Shown: positions 1 through 10,482 of the stretch, one piece after another
Layout of the letters: every line of letters begins with the position of its first letter
How positions within the stretch are numbered: position 1 is the stretch's first letter
Assembly: GCF_021458635.1 (NCBI RefSeq)
Contig: NZ_JAIRDQ010000005.1
Coordinates: forward strand, 248,001-312,000
Direction of reading: 5' to 3'
Length of the DNA stretch: 64,000 bases
Source of the DNA: Bradyrhizobium monzae
GTDB taxonomy: Bacteria > Pseudomonadota > Alphaproteobacteria > Rhizobiales > Xanthobacteraceae
The notes under the pieces: model-generated
The model's database searches: none
The model's input: only the letters and a program-made list of their open reading frames with translations
Told to the model about the DNA's origin: nothing
Translations under genes and position numbers: made by a program

Positions 1-85
1 CGATGAAGGCGGGGATTTCGGCGATGTATGTCTTGAAGCCGGCAAAGTCGTGCACCGAGAGGTCGAGCACCAGATAAGCCTTCAA
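1..85 (-). CDS. DUF1330 family protein, N-terminal part (runs off left edge)
   Basis: The reverse strand reads MKAYLVLDLSVHDFAGFKTY and on to the window edge, which matches the conserved N-terminus of small DUF1330 proteins (ferredoxin-like fold, about 95 residues, no established reaction). The start is a TTG at 85-83, with GGGGAG seven bases upstream. Only 28 codons are inside the window. It follows the DUF1697 gene by 39 bases on the same strand, so the two are probably co-transcribed. The family call rests on a short stretch but the sequence is characteristic. Confidence 0.7.
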   Translation of the reverse strand, partial: MKAYLVLDLSVHDFAGFKTYIAEIPAFI

Positions 86-124
86 TGCTTGTCTCCCCGA
101 CAGTGCGATATCGTCTTCGTTCAG

Positions 125-637
125 CTAGAGTTCCGCGGCCATCTTCGCCAGGGTCGCGATGGTGTTCATGTTGCGTGCGGTGCCGCTCTTGGCGGCGGGG
201 ATCGCGAGTTTCGATGTCCCCATGCCGTTACCGTAATGCACGTAGATCTCGCGGCGGCCGAGCTTGACCTCTTCGTCCTTCTGTCCGCGAATTCCGGTGA
301 GCGTATCCGCGGGCGGCACCTTGTCGAGGAAGATCGCGACCGTGCGGTTCGGCGCCATTTTGGGAAACGGGTTGTCGGCCAAAACCTCTGCCATCTCGGC
401 AGCGCTGCGCACGAGAACGCCGACTGGCGCGCCGGCGTAGGTGTGCAAGCGCTTTTCCAGCGCCGCCTTGATTGCGGATTCCGATTTGCGACTGGTGAAG
501 ACCACATTGCCGCTGGCGATGTAGGTGCGCACGGCAACAAAGCCGAGCTCCTCGCACATCGTCTTGAGTTCGGTCATCGGCAGCTTGCCGGTGCCTCCGA
601 CATTGACCGCACGCAGCAGGGCTACGAACGCGGCCAT
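125..637 (-). CDS. DUF1697 family protein
   Basis: This 170-residue protein begins MAAFVALLRAVNVGGTGKLP, the hallmark of DUF1697, and carries the ASGNVVF and NPFP segments also typical of it. The length is normal for the family. No enzymatic role is established; the fold is a two-domain alpha/beta protein. It is upstream of the DUF1330 gene and begins two bases after a palindromic repeat element that separates it from the hydrolase gene. Confidence 0.85.
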   Translation of the reverse strand: MAAFVALLRAVNVGGTGKLPMTELKTMCEELGFVAVRTYIASGNVVFTSRKSESAIKAALEKRLHTYAGAPVGVLVRSAAEMAEVLADNPFPKMAPNRTVAIFLDKVPPADTLTGIRGQKDEEVKLGRREIYVHYGNGMGTSKLAIPAAKSGTARNMNTIATLAKMAAEL

Positions 638-639
638 CA

Positions 640-688
640 GAGCATGATCCGGAAAAGTGTGAAGCGGTTCTCCGATAAGATCATGCTC
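640..688. repeat. Intergenic palindromic repeat (GAGCATGATC type)
   Basis: Ten-base arms GAGCATGATC (640-649) and GATCATGCTC (679-688) are perfectly complementary. The inner parts (GGAAAAGTG.GAAGCGG against CCGATAAG) extend the pairing imperfectly. I recognise this as a dispersed intergenic element common in Bradyrhizobium-like genomes. It sits between the hydrolase and DUF1697 genes, both on the minus strand, and could fold in the transcript. Confidence 0.7.
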
Positions 689-700
689 AAAACATAGCGG

Positions 701-1348
701 TCAGCGCACGTTGGCCAGGCGCATGTCGAGATAGGCCGTGATGGTTTCCATCAGCGGCTCGAGCTTGGCGTCGAAGAAGTGGTTGGCGCCGGGGATGACC
801 TGCTGGTCGATCACGATGCCCTTCTGCGTCTTCAGCTTCTCGACCAGCGTGTTGACGTCCTTCGGCGGCACCACCGCGTCTTTCTCGCCATGCACGATCA
901 GACCCGAGGACGGGCAGGGCGCAAGGAACGAGAAGTCATAGAGATTGGCCGGAGGCGCGATCGAGATGAAGCCTTCGACCTCGGGACGGCGCATCAGGAG
1001 CTGCATGCCGATCCAGGCACCGAAGGAGAACCCGGCGACCCAGCAGGCGCGCGCTTCGGGATTGATGGTCTGCGCCCAGTCGAGGGCTGCCGCCGCATCC
1101 GACAATTCGCCAGTGCCGTGGTCGAACGAGCCCTGGCTGCGGCCGACGCCGCGGAAGTTGAAGCGCAGCACTGAGAAGCCGCGATGCGCGAAGGCGTAGT
1201 AGCACTGGTACACGATCTGATGATTCATCGTGCCGTGAAACTGCGGATGCGGATGCAGGATCATCGCGATCGGCGCGTTCTTCTGCTTGGCCGGGTGATA
1301 GCGGCCTTCGAGACGGCCGGCGGGGCCAGTGAAAATAACTTCAGGCAT
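701..1348 (-). CDS. Alpha/beta hydrolase (dienelactone-hydrolase-like)
   Basis: A 215-residue cytoplasmic alpha/beta hydrolase. The nucleophile elbow is GFSFG with Ser108; Asp157 (HGEKDAVV) and His190 (GANHFF) complete the likely triad. The LHPHPQFHGTMN stretch near residues 31-42 and the HGEKD.VVP loop are typical of the small COG2945-type hydrolases. An in-frame upstream start at 1396 exists, but the ATG at 1348 begins the conserved MPEVIFTGPAG and is preceded by AAGAGA. Substrate unknown; most relatives are esterase-like and uncharacterised. Confidence 0.85.
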   Translation of the reverse strand: MPEVIFTGPAGRLEGRYHPAKQKNAPIAMILHPHPQFHGTMNHQIVYQCYYAFAHRGFSVLRFNFRGVGRSQGSFDHGTGELSDAAAALDWAQTINPEARACWVAGFSFGAWIGMQLLMRRPEVEGFISIAPPANLYDFSFLAPCPSSGLIVHGEKDAVVPPKDVNTLVEKLKTQKGIVIDQQVIPGANHFFDAKLEPLMETITAYLDMRLANVR

Positions 1349-1700
1349 GGATGATCTCTTGATTGATGTCCTGGAGAGACGGTTCTCCGCAATCAACCGA
1401 TTGTGGCCTCATCGGCAGCAACGCCGGCGAGAGCGCGAATGGAAGGACGAGAAGGCGTGCGCCTCGCGGTGATGCGCAGATGGCGCGCGGTGACTTGACG
1501 GCCGCGTTCTAACATAGGCTGCGGGGCTAAAAGCAAGCATCTTCGACATCTGCCAATGCGCTCAAGAACTTAGCCGGTCATCGCGGTGTCGTGCCCGTGG
1601 CGACCGGGATGGAGCGGGGCAATGGTTCGGCTTGCATCCGTCGCAGCAACTGATTGGAATCACGATTGTTTATCGACCGTCGGGCGATCCGAGGAGCGAT
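1349..1700. other. Non-coding stretch between hydrolase and LytTR gene
   Basis: These 352 bases contain no convincing gene on either strand. They should hold the promoter of the minus-strand hydrolase and the 3' end of the LytTR transcript. I found no clear terminator hairpin, RNA gene or repeat. Confidence 0.5.
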
Positions 1701-2651
1701 TCACACAGTCGCGGTGCGCCCTCCGAGCGAGGCGACCGCGGGCCGGTAGCGGCGACTGCCCCCAAGCGTTTGCCCGTTGTCGAAGGTGAGTTCGAAATCG
1801 CCTGACGGCCTGAAGTCCACGCCGCTCACCCGGTCGAGATTGGCGAGCCTGGTCCGGTGCACGCGCACGATGGCGAAGCGGCCGAGCTCGCTTTCGGTCG
1901 CGGCCAACGTGCCGCGGATCAGGTGCCGGGCGCCGTCGGCGAGGACGTATTCGATATAGTTGCCGGCAGAGGCAACCCAGAGGATGTCACGCGGAGCGAC
2001 GCGGGTGCGGCTGGTGCCGTCCCGGAGCCAGATCAGATCGGATGATGGTTGCTCCTGCGGAACGGCCGGCATGGAGGCGGCCGCGCCTGCGGCCTTCCTC
2101 AGCTCACGCCGGCTTTCGATCAGCCACAGCGTTGCTCCCAGCAGCAGGGCGGTGACGGCATCCTTGCGGAACTCGTACAGGACCGCCGCCAGCGAGAAAT
2201 GGAAGTCGTAGACGCTCCCCATGAGCCAAAGCAGGAGTTTCCGCAAGCCAACCATGCCGGTGATGTGGAGGGCCGAGAAGCCGAGCAGGGCGACTGCCGC
2301 GATTCCGATCCGCGCTACCAGGAGCGTCGTCCCGCGCATGCGCCGGACGGCCAGCGCCAGGATCGGTACCAGCAGCAGGATGACGATGATGCTCGACAGT
2401 TCCCAGAACAGTCGCCGGCCAATGTCATAGCTGTCGCCACGCCAGGCGGCGTCCTGTGCACCGGAGAGCGCATTGACGATTCCGATGGCGAGCGCGACGG
2501 CTGCGATCGCGGCGAACATCGTCCAGTCGCCACTGATCCCGCCGGACCAACCGCTCGTCCCGGACGCCGACGCCTCGTCCCCTCGCGCCCGGTCCCGATC
2601 CCAAACCGTCTCGACGTGCTCCGTTTCGGAGGCATTTTGGCCGTCAGCCAT
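1701..2651 (-). CDS. Membrane-bound LytTR-family transcriptional regulator
   Basis: A 316-residue protein with about four predicted membrane segments in the first 180 residues and a LytTR DNA-binding domain at about 205-310. The domain is recognisable from DILWVASAGNYIEYVLADG, the FAIVRVHRTRLANLDRV segment and the final GGSRRYRPAV. This is an input-in-the-membrane regulator without a receiver domain. I chose ATG 2651 (MADGQ) because the longer frame begins with a GTG at 2705 that overlaps the start of the divergent acyltransferase. The two start codons are 44 bases apart, so the regulator probably controls the acyltransferase and itself from the shared gap. Confidence 0.82.
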   Translation of the reverse strand: MADGQNASETEHVETVWDRDRARGDEASASGTSGWSGGISGDWTMFAAIAAVALAIGIVNALSGAQDAAWRGDSYDIGRRLFWELSSIIVILLLVPILALAVRRMRGTTLLVARIGIAAVALLGFSALHITGMVGLRKLLLWLMGSVYDFHFSLAAVLYEFRKDAVTALLLGATLWLIESRRELRKAAGAAASMPAVPQEQPSSDLIWLRDGTSRTRVAPRDILWVASAGNYIEYVLADGARHLIRGTLAATESELGRFAIVRVHRTRLANLDRVSGVDFRPSGDFELTFDNGQTLGGSRRYRPAVASLGGRTATV

Positions 2652-2695
2652 GGCCCGAAAACCGCGTTTGCCGTCCCGCCAAGGAGCAGAGAACC

Positions 2696-3889
2696 ATGTT
2701 AACACCGCAGCAAGTTTCGACTTCGGAACGACGCATCGATCTGGATTGGGTGCGGATTTTAGCCTTCGGGCTCTTGATCTTCTACCACGTCGGCATGCTC
2801 TATGTGTCCTGGGGGTTTCACATCAAGAGCGAGCACCGGCTGACCTGGCTCGAGCCGGTGATGCTGGTGCTCAATCCCTGGCGGTTGTCGCTGCTGTTCC
2901 TGGTCTCCGGGGTCGCCAGCCGCTTCATGCTGAGCAAAGTCACGCTCGCCGCCTTCGCCCGCGCCCGGTCGGTGCGGCTCTTGATCCCGCTGATCTTCGG
3001 CATGCTCGTGATCGTGCCGCCGCAGTCCTATCTGCAGATCGTCGAGAGCCTTGGTTACCCGGCAGGTTTTGCTGATTTCTACGTCCATCACTATCTGGCG
3101 TTCGGCGCGCAGTTCTGTCCGAACCCCTGCATCGTGCAGCCGACCTGGAACCATCTCTGGTTCGTGGTCTATCTCTGGGTCTACACGATGGCGCTGGCCG
3201 GCGTGCTGTGCATCTGGCCGGCGGCTGCCGACTGGATTGGTGAGAGGCTGGCGGCCGTGCTTGCCGGGCCATGGCTGCTGGTGCTGCCATGCCTGCTGTT
3301 TGCAGCTTGGCGGCTGTTTCTCGCGCCGGTCTTCCCGTCGACGCATGCGTTGTTCGGCGATTGGTATAGCCACGCGGACTACGCGACCGCCTTTCTGATC
3401 GGCTTCCTGCTCGCACGCGAGGGCGGCATCTGGCACGACCTCGAGCGGCGACGGTGGACAACGCTGATGCTTGCAGCCGCTTGCTTCGTCGCCTTCGTCC
3501 TCGTTTATGCCGGCTTGCTTCCGCCGTCGCCGATGCTCAGATGGTTCGCCGGCTCGGTCTATGGCTGCTACCAATGGCTGGCGATGGCGGCGGTGCTCGG
3601 CTTTGCGCGACGTCATTTGACCGCCGATGGCCCCGTGCGGCGCTATCTGACCGATGCGATCTTTCCCTATTACATCGTGCATCAGACCGCGATCATCGTG
3701 ATCGCGCACGCATTGCAGGGCAGTGGGCTATCAGCCGGAAGCGAAGCCGCCATCGTGATATCCGGCACCGCGCTCACTTGTGTCGTCACCTACGAGATCG
3801 CACGCCGCATCGGCTGGCTGCGTCCGCTGTTCGGGCTGCGGATGGAGCCCCGTTCCGCCGCCGGGATCGCGCGGCAACAGCCGGCCTGA
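2696..3889 (+). CDS. Acyltransferase-3 family membrane protein (OpgC/glucan-acylation type)
   Basis: A 397-residue integral membrane protein with about ten hydrophobic segments. It begins RRIDLDWVRILAFGLLIFYH; the arginine/aspartate and the His of the first helix are the signature of acyltransferase-3 proteins, which move acyl groups onto extracytoplasmic sugars. The late FPYYIVHQT segment matches the last conserved block. AAGGAG lies nine bases before the ATG. The gene is divergent from the LytTR regulator. Acceptor and acyl donor cannot be told from sequence. Confidence 0.85.
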   Translation: MLTPQQVSTSERRIDLDWVRILAFGLLIFYHVGMLYVSWGFHIKSEHRLTWLEPVMLVLNPWRLSLLFLVSGVASRFMLSKVTLAAFARARSVRLLIPLIFGMLVIVPPQSYLQIVESLGYPAGFADFYVHHYLAFGAQFCPNPCIVQPTWNHLWFVVYLWVYTMALAGVLCIWPAAADWIGERLAAVLAGPWLLVLPCLLFAAWRLFLAPVFPSTHALFGDWYSHADYATAFLIGFLLAREGGIWHDLERRRWTTLMLAAACFVAFVLVYAGLLPPSPMLRWFAGSVYGCYQWLAMAAVLGFARRHLTADGPVRRYLTDAIFPYYIVHQTAIIVIAHALQGSGLSAGSEAAIVISGTALTCVVTYEIARRIGWLRPLFGLRMEPRSAAGIARQQPA

Positions 3890-3940
3890 TGTGCGGCGGC
3901 CGCCGATTGGCGCGAGGGGAAAAGGTGCTAAGAGGGCGCC

Positions 3941-5080
3941 ATGCCGAGCCGCGTCTATCTCGACTGGAATGCGACCACGCCGCTGCGCGCCGAGGCGCGC
4001 GCAGCGATGCTGGCCGCTTACGAACTGATCGGCAATCCGTCCTCGGTCCATGCCGAGGGGCGGGAGGCGCGACGCCTGGTCGAGGACGCACGTAGCTCGC
4101 TTGCGGCCGCCGTCGGCGCGCTGCCCCGGAACGTGGTGTTCACCTCCGCCGGAACCGAGGCCAACGCGCTGGCGCTGGCGCCGGGCTTGCGCAGCCGATC
4201 GGGCGAGCCGGTGCGTCGGCTTCTGGTCTCCGCGGTCGAGCATGCCTCGGTGCTCGCGGGCGGCCGATTCCCGGCGAGTGACATTAGCCAGATTCGGGTC
4301 ACGCGTTCCTGCGTCGTCGACCTCGATCATCTCCGGGGGCTGCTCGCCGAGGGCCCGCCGGCGCTGGTGTCGATCATGGCGGCCAACAACGAGACCGGCG
4401 CGCTCCAGCCGCTTGCAGAAGCGGCAGCGCTGGTTCACGAGGCCGGCGGCCTGCTGCACGTCGATGCGATCCAGGCGCTTGGCAAAATTGCGTTCAATAT
4501 TAACGCGCTAGACGCGGACCTTGCGAGCTTTTCGGGGCACAAGATCGGCGGCCCCAAAGGTGTCGGCGCGCTGGTTGTCGCCGAGGGCCTCGCCGGATTG
4601 GAACCGGTGCTGCGCGGCGGCGGGCAGGAGCTCGGACGAAGGGCGGGGACCGAGAATGTCGCAGGGATTGCCGGCTTCGGTGCGGCCGTGAACGCCGCCC
4701 TTCAGGCTCTGCCGGAACATGCGGAGCAGGTGACAAGTCTTAGAGATCGTTTGGAAAACGGTCTTCGGGGCACTGCCGGGGCGACCATCTTCGCGGACGA
4801 CGTGAAGAGGTTGCCAAATACCGTCCTGTTCACTGCGCCAGGGCTCAAGGCCGAGACTGCCGTGATCGGCTTCGACCTCGAAGGCATTGCCGTATCTTCC
4901 GGCTCGGCCTGTTCCTCCGGCAAGGTCCAGCCGTCCCACGTGCTCTCGGCGATGGGTTATGATGCCACCGTGGCCCAAGGAGCGGTGCGCCTCAGTCTGG
5001 GCTGGTCCACGGAACCGGATGACATCAACAGGGCGTTAGAGGCTTGGCGAAAGCTCGGTAATACCCTACTTAGAGGCTAA
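3941..5080 (+). CDS. Cysteine desulfurase, NifS/IscS type, first gene of suf cluster
   Basis: A 379-residue PLP enzyme that releases sulfur from L-cysteine as an enzyme persulfide for Fe-S assembly. Lys201 in SFSGHKIGG is the PLP lysine, His101 stacks on the cofactor, and Cys324 in SSGSACSSGK is the sulfur-accepting cysteine on the flexible loop. This is the group I (NifS/IscS) form, distinct from the SufS encoded further down. The ATG is preceded by a purine-rich AAGAGGG. It is separated from sufB by 113 bases that may hold a promoter. Confidence 0.92.
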   Translation: MPSRVYLDWNATTPLRAEARAAMLAAYELIGNPSSVHAEGREARRLVEDARSSLAAAVGALPRNVVFTSAGTEANALALAPGLRSRSGEPVRRLLVSAVEHASVLAGGRFPASDISQIRVTRSCVVDLDHLRGLLAEGPPALVSIMAANNETGALQPLAEAAALVHEAGGLLHVDAIQALGKIAFNINALDADLASFSGHKIGGPKGVGALVVAEGLAGLEPVLRGGGQELGRRAGTENVAGIAGFGAAVNAALQALPEHAEQVTSLRDRLENGLRGTAGATIFADDVKRLPNTVLFTAPGLKAETAVIGFDLEGIAVSSGSACSSGKVQPSHVLSAMGYDATVAQGAVRLSLGWSTEPDDINRALEAWRKLGNTLLRG

Positions 5081-5093
5081 GCGACGAAACACG

Positions 5094-5110
5094 GCTTGAA
5101 CGGTTCTAAG
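5094..5110 (+). promoter_or_regulatory. Candidate Irr box (iron-control element) upstream of sufB
   Basis: GCTTGAACGGTTCTAAG resembles the Rhizobiales iron-control element TTTAGAA-N3-TTCTAAA recognised by Irr: the right half matches six of seven and the left half four of seven positions. It lies 84 bases before the sufB start. Irr control of suf operons is known in this order; binding here is inference. Confidence 0.4.
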
Positions 5111-5140
5111 CCCGTGCTTTCCGCGCAGAAACATCGTAAT

Positions 5141-5152
5141 ACTCGTCCGAGT
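5141..5152. promoter_or_regulatory. Perfect 12-bp palindrome upstream of sufB
   Basis: ACTCGTCCGAGT has five-base complementary arms around TC and lies 42 bases before the sufB start, downstream of the Irr-box candidate. It could be an operator for an Rrf2-type regulator such as IscR or RirA, but no consensus match was established. Confidence 0.3.
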
Positions 5153-5193
5153 TTGATCCACCGCGGTCCTTGAAACCGCGAGCGGAGGATAGA

Positions 5194-6690
<1,497 letters not shown>

Positions 6691-6752
6691 TTGCCGACCC
6701 TCGCGGTGCGCAACTCGCGCTCCAACATCAATTGAATAAACTGGATACCAAG

Positions 6753-7505
6753 ATGGCTTTGCTTGAAGTGAAAGACCTCAAGGTTCGTGTCGAGGAGCGT
6801 GAGATCCTCCACGGGCTGACGCTGACCGTGAACGAGGGCGAGATCCACGCGATCATGGGGCCGAATGGCTCCGGCAAATCGACGCTCTCCCACGTCATCG
6901 CCGGCAAGCCGGGCTACGAGGTCACCGACGGCCAGATCCTGTTCAAGGGCGAGGACCTCCTGGAGATGTCGCCGGACGAGCGCGCCGCCAAGGGTGTGTT
7001 CCTGGCGTTCCAGTATCCGGTCGAGATTCCCGGCGTTGCCACCATGACCTTCCTGCGCACCGCGCTGAACGCGCAACGCAAGGCGCGCGGCGAGAGCGAA
7101 TATTCCACCCCGGACTTCCTGAAGAAGGTCCGCGAGGTCTCGAAGTCGCTGAACATCCCGCAGGACATGCTCAAGCGCGGCGTCAATGTCGGCTTCTCCG
7201 GCGGCGAGAAGAAGCGCAACGAGGTACTGCAGATGGCGCTGTTCGAGCCGAGCCTTTGCATCCTCGACGAGATGGATTCCGGCCTTGACATCGACGCACT
7301 GCGCATTGCCGCCGACGGCGTCAACGCGCTGCACTCGCCCAAGCGTGCGATGGTCGTCATCACCCACTATCAGCGGCTTCTCAACTACATCGTGCCCGAC
7401 TTCGTGCACGTGATGTCGAAGGGCCGTGTCGTGAAGAGCGGCGGCAAGGAATTGGCGCTGGAGCTGGAAGAGTCCGGCTACGCCCAGTTCGAGGATGCCG
7501 CGTAA
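6753..7505 (+). CDS. sufC: Fe-S cluster assembly ATPase SufC
   Basis: A 250-residue ABC-type ATPase of the SufBC2D scaffold. Walker A is GPNGSGKST (about residues 32-40), the signature is FSGGEKKR (about 149-156), and Walker B runs LCILDEMDSGLDID. No membrane domain, as expected for soluble SufC. Start at ATG 6753 (MALLEVKDL), not the TTG seven codons upstream. It follows sufB by 62 bases and precedes sufD by 11. Confidence 0.96.
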   Translation: MALLEVKDLKVRVEEREILHGLTLTVNEGEIHAIMGPNGSGKSTLSHVIAGKPGYEVTDGQILFKGEDLLEMSPDERAAKGVFLAFQYPVEIPGVATMTFLRTALNAQRKARGESEYSTPDFLKKVREVSKSLNIPQDMLKRGVNVGFSGGEKKRNEVLQMALFEPSLCILDEMDSGLDIDALRIAADGVNALHSPKRAMVVITHYQRLLNYIVPDFVHVMSKGRVVKSGGKELALELEESGYAQFEDAA

Positions 7506-7516
7506 GGAATTTTGCA

Positions 7517-8821
7517 ATGAACGTTGCTGTGGCAAAGACCGGAAAGGGCCGCGCGGTGAGCGATCTCTTCACCAGCGCAGAAGGCCGCTTGCCGGGTTCG
7601 CCTTCCGTGATCGCGGTGCGCCGCGAGGCATTCGAGACCTATGAGCGTCTCGGCCTGCCGCACCGCCGGATCGAGGAATGGAAATACACTGATCTCCGCG
7701 CGCTGGTCGGCGAGGTGCTGCCCCTGGCAGCCGCGCCCGATGCGGCCGCGCTGAAGCGCGCCGCAGACGCCGTGAAGGCGCATGCGATCGCGGGCGCGCG
7801 CAAGCTGGTGCTGGTCGATGGCGTGTTCGTGGCTGATCTGTCAGACGTCAAGGCGCTCACCGCCGAGGCGGGCGTCAAGACGTCGCGGGAGACGCTGGAG
7901 AAGGATGCTGGTCTCTTGCAGACCGCCTCCACCGATGCCGTGATCGCGCTCAACGCGGCGATGGCGACCGATGGCGTGGTGCTGTCGATCGCCGACGGCG
8001 CCCAGCTGTCCGCACCGATCCAGGTCATCCACATCGCGACCGCATCTTCCGCATCGGCCTTCACCCGCTCGCAGGTCGCGATCGGGAAGGGCGTTCGTGC
8101 CACCATCGTCGAGAGCTTCGTTGCGGCTGGCGCCAAGGCCTACCAGATCAACGATGCCGTGCTCGTCACGGTCGGTGACGATGCCGATGTCGCGCATATC
8201 CGCCTGATGGACGATGCGCCCGACGCGCTGAACGTGACCTCGCATTTCGTGACGGTCGGCGCCAACGTCAAATTCAATTTCTTCAACATGACCACCGGTG
8301 CTGCCGTCAGCCGCCTGCAAGGCTTCATCACGCTGGCGGGCGAGGGTAGCGAGCTCTCGGCCAACGGCGTCAATCTGTTGCAGAAGACCGAGCATGGCGA
8401 CACCACGCTGGTGGTCGACCACGCTGTCCCGAACTGCGTCAGCCGCGAGGTTTTTCGTGCGGTGATCGACGATCGTGCGCACTCGGTGTTCCAGGGCCGC
8501 ATCATCGTTCGTCCCGATGCGCAGAAGACCGACGGCAAAATGATGACCCGCGCGTTGCTGCTCTCGGACGAAGCCGAGGCCGACAACAAGCCCGAGCTCG
8601 AGATCTTTGCCGACGACGTCTCCTGCGGCCACGGCGCCACCGCCGGCGCGCTGGACGACAGCCTGCTGTTCTATCTGAAGGCGCGTGGCTTGCCCGAGAA
8701 GCAGGCCCAGGCGCTGCTGATCCAGGCTTTCGTCGGCGAAGCGGTCGAGCAGATCGCCGATGATGTCTTGCGCGAGCATGTGATCGGCATTGCCGAGCGC
8801 TGGCTGGAGCGCCGGTCATGA
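7517..8821 (+). CDS. sufD: Fe-S cluster assembly protein SufD
   Basis: A 434-residue SufB paralogue that pairs with SufB in the scaffold complex. The N-terminal helical part carries RRIEEWKYTDLR, and the C-terminal beta-helix ends with the conserved CGHGATAGALDDSLLFYLKARG block. The start ATG follows AAGGAATTTTGCA. Its last four bases overlap the sufS start (ATGA), so translation is coupled. Confidence 0.95.
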   Translation: MNVAVAKTGKGRAVSDLFTSAEGRLPGSPSVIAVRREAFETYERLGLPHRRIEEWKYTDLRALVGEVLPLAAAPDAAALKRAADAVKAHAIAGARKLVLVDGVFVADLSDVKALTAEAGVKTSRETLEKDAGLLQTASTDAVIALNAAMATDGVVLSIADGAQLSAPIQVIHIATASSASAFTRSQVAIGKGVRATIVESFVAAGAKAYQINDAVLVTVGDDADVAHIRLMDDAPDALNVTSHFVTVGANVKFNFFNMTTGAAVSRLQGFITLAGEGSELSANGVNLLQKTEHGDTTLVVDHAVPNCVSREVFRAVIDDRAHSVFQGRIIVRPDAQKTDGKMMTRALLLSDEAEADNKPELEIFADDVSCGHGATAGALDDSLLFYLKARGLPEKQAQALLIQAFVGEAVEQIADDVLREHVIGIAERWLERRS

Positions 8822-10065
8822 GGCCGCATCCCGCAGTCAAGAACGGCGCCTATGACGTTGCCCGCGTGCGCCAGGATTTTCCGGCGCTGGCCATGCAGGT
8901 CTACGGCAAGCCGCTGGTCTATCTCGACAACGCGGCGTCCGCCCAGAAGCCGAGCGCTGTGCTCGAGCGCATGACGCGGGCTTATCAGTCCGAATACGCC
9001 AACGTGCATCGCGGCCTGCATTACCTCGCCAATGCCGCGACCGAAGCCTACGAGGGCGGCCGGACCAAGGCCGCGCAGTTCATCAACGCGTCGCGACCTG
9101 AGGAAGTGATCTTCACCCGCAACGCCACCGAAGCGATCAATCTGGTCGCCTCGTCCTGGGGCGGGCCGAATATCAAAGAGGGCGACGAGATCGTCATCTC
9201 GATCATGGAGCACCACTCCAACATCGTGCCATGGCATTTCCTCAGGGAACGTCAGGGTGCCGTGATCAAGTGGGCGCCGGTCGACGACGAGGGCAATTTC
9301 CTCATCGACGAGTTCGAGAAGCTGTTGACCGCGAAGACCAAGCTGGTCGCGATTACGCAGATGTCGAACGCGCTCGGCACCATCGTGCCGGTCAAGGACG
9401 TCGTGAAGATTGCGCACGCCCGCGGCATTCCCGTGTTGGTCGACGGCAGCCAGGGCGCCGTGCATATGCCGGTCGACGTTCAGGACATCGGCTGCGACTT
9501 CTACGTCTTCACCGGCCACAAGGTGTACGGTCCCACCGGCATCGGCGTGCTCTGGGCCAAATACGACCACCTCGTCGCGATGCGCCCGTATAACGGCGGC
9601 GGCGAGATGATCCGCGAGGTCTCGCGTGACGTCGTCACCTATGGCGATCCCCCGCACAAATTCGAGGCGGGCACACCCGCGATCGTCGAGGCCGTCGGCC
9701 TTGGTGCGGCTATCGACTACGTCAATTCGATCGGCAAGGAGCGCATCGCCGCGCACGAGCACGATCTCGTCACCTACGCCCAGGATCGCTTGCGCGAGAT
9801 CAACTCGCTGCGGCTGATCGGTACCGCGCGGGGCAAGGGCCCGGTGATCTCCTTCGAGCTCAAGGGCGCGCACGCCCACGACGTCGCCACCGTGATCGAC
9901 CGCCAGGGCATCGCGGTGCGCGCCGGGACCCACTGCGTGATGCCGCTTTTAGAGCGGTTCAACGTGACTGCCACCTGCCGCGCCTCGTTCGGCATGTATA
10001 ATACGCGGGAAGAAGTCGATCATCTGGCACAGGCGCTGTTGAAGGCGCGGGATTTGTTCGCATGA
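8818..10065 (+). CDS. sufS: Cysteine desulfurase SufS
   Basis: A 415-residue group II cysteine desulfurase that feeds sulfur to the SufBCD scaffold. The PLP lysine is Lys235 in FTGHKVYGPTG, and the catalytic cysteine is Cys373 in RAGTHCVMPLL, on the short loop typical of SufS. It overlaps sufD at its start and the DUF59 gene at its end by ATGA. I see no sufE or sufU neighbour in the window, so the sulfur acceptor would be encoded elsewhere or be SufB itself. Confidence 0.95.
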   Translation: MRPHPAVKNGAYDVARVRQDFPALAMQVYGKPLVYLDNAASAQKPSAVLERMTRAYQSEYANVHRGLHYLANAATEAYEGGRTKAAQFINASRPEEVIFTRNATEAINLVASSWGGPNIKEGDEIVISIMEHHSNIVPWHFLRERQGAVIKWAPVDDEGNFLIDEFEKLLTAKTKLVAITQMSNALGTIVPVKDVVKIAHARGIPVLVDGSQGAVHMPVDVQDIGCDFYVFTGHKVYGPTGIGVLWAKYDHLVAMRPYNGGGEMIREVSRDVVTYGDPPHKFEAGTPAIVEAVGLGAAIDYVNSIGKERIAAHEHDLVTYAQDRLREINSLRLIGTARGKGPVISFELKGAHAHDVATVIDRQGIAVRAGTHCVMPLLERFNVTATCRASFGMYNTREEVDHLAQALLKARDLFA

Positions 10066-10433
10066 GTGACACGGCCGAAATCAAAGCCAATCCGATGGAG
10101 ACCCATTCGGCGCTGCCGCCGGAGGAGACCGAACGCCTGACCACCGAGATCGTCGCCGGGCTCAAGACCGTGTTCGATCCGGAAATCCCGGCGGACATCT
10201 ACGAGCTCGGCCTGATCTACAAGGTCGAAATCAAGGACGATCGCTCCGTTGACGTGCAGATGACGCTGACGACGCCGAACTGTCCGGCCGCCGGCGAGCT
10301 GCCAACCATGGTTGAGAACGCGGTTGCCAGCGTTCCCGGCGTCGGCGTGGTCGACGTCAAGGTGGTCTGGGAGCCGGCCTGGACGCCGGAACGCATGAGC
10401 GACGAGGCCCGCCTCGTCCTCAATATGTGGTGA
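10062..10433 (+). CDS. sufT: DUF59/MIP18-family Fe-S assembly protein (SufT-like)
   Basis: A 123-residue MIP18 (DUF59) protein: VFDPEIPADIYELGLIYKV and MTLTTPNCPAAGELP, with Cys in TTPNCP, are the family core. Proteins of this type act in maturation of Fe-S proteins, probably as carriers. Start overlaps the sufS stop (ATGA), placing it firmly in the operon. The symbol is used as commonly applied to DUF59 genes between sufS and sufA. Confidence 0.88.
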   Translation: MSDTAEIKANPMETHSALPPEETERLTTEIVAGLKTVFDPEIPADIYELGLIYKVEIKDDRSVDVQMTLTTPNCPAAGELPTMVENAVASVPGVGVVDVKVVWEPAWTPERMSDEARLVLNMW

Positions 10434-10482
10434 CGCGTACCTCCGGCATTGAATTCGCTCAGCAACGGACCACATCACTGAC

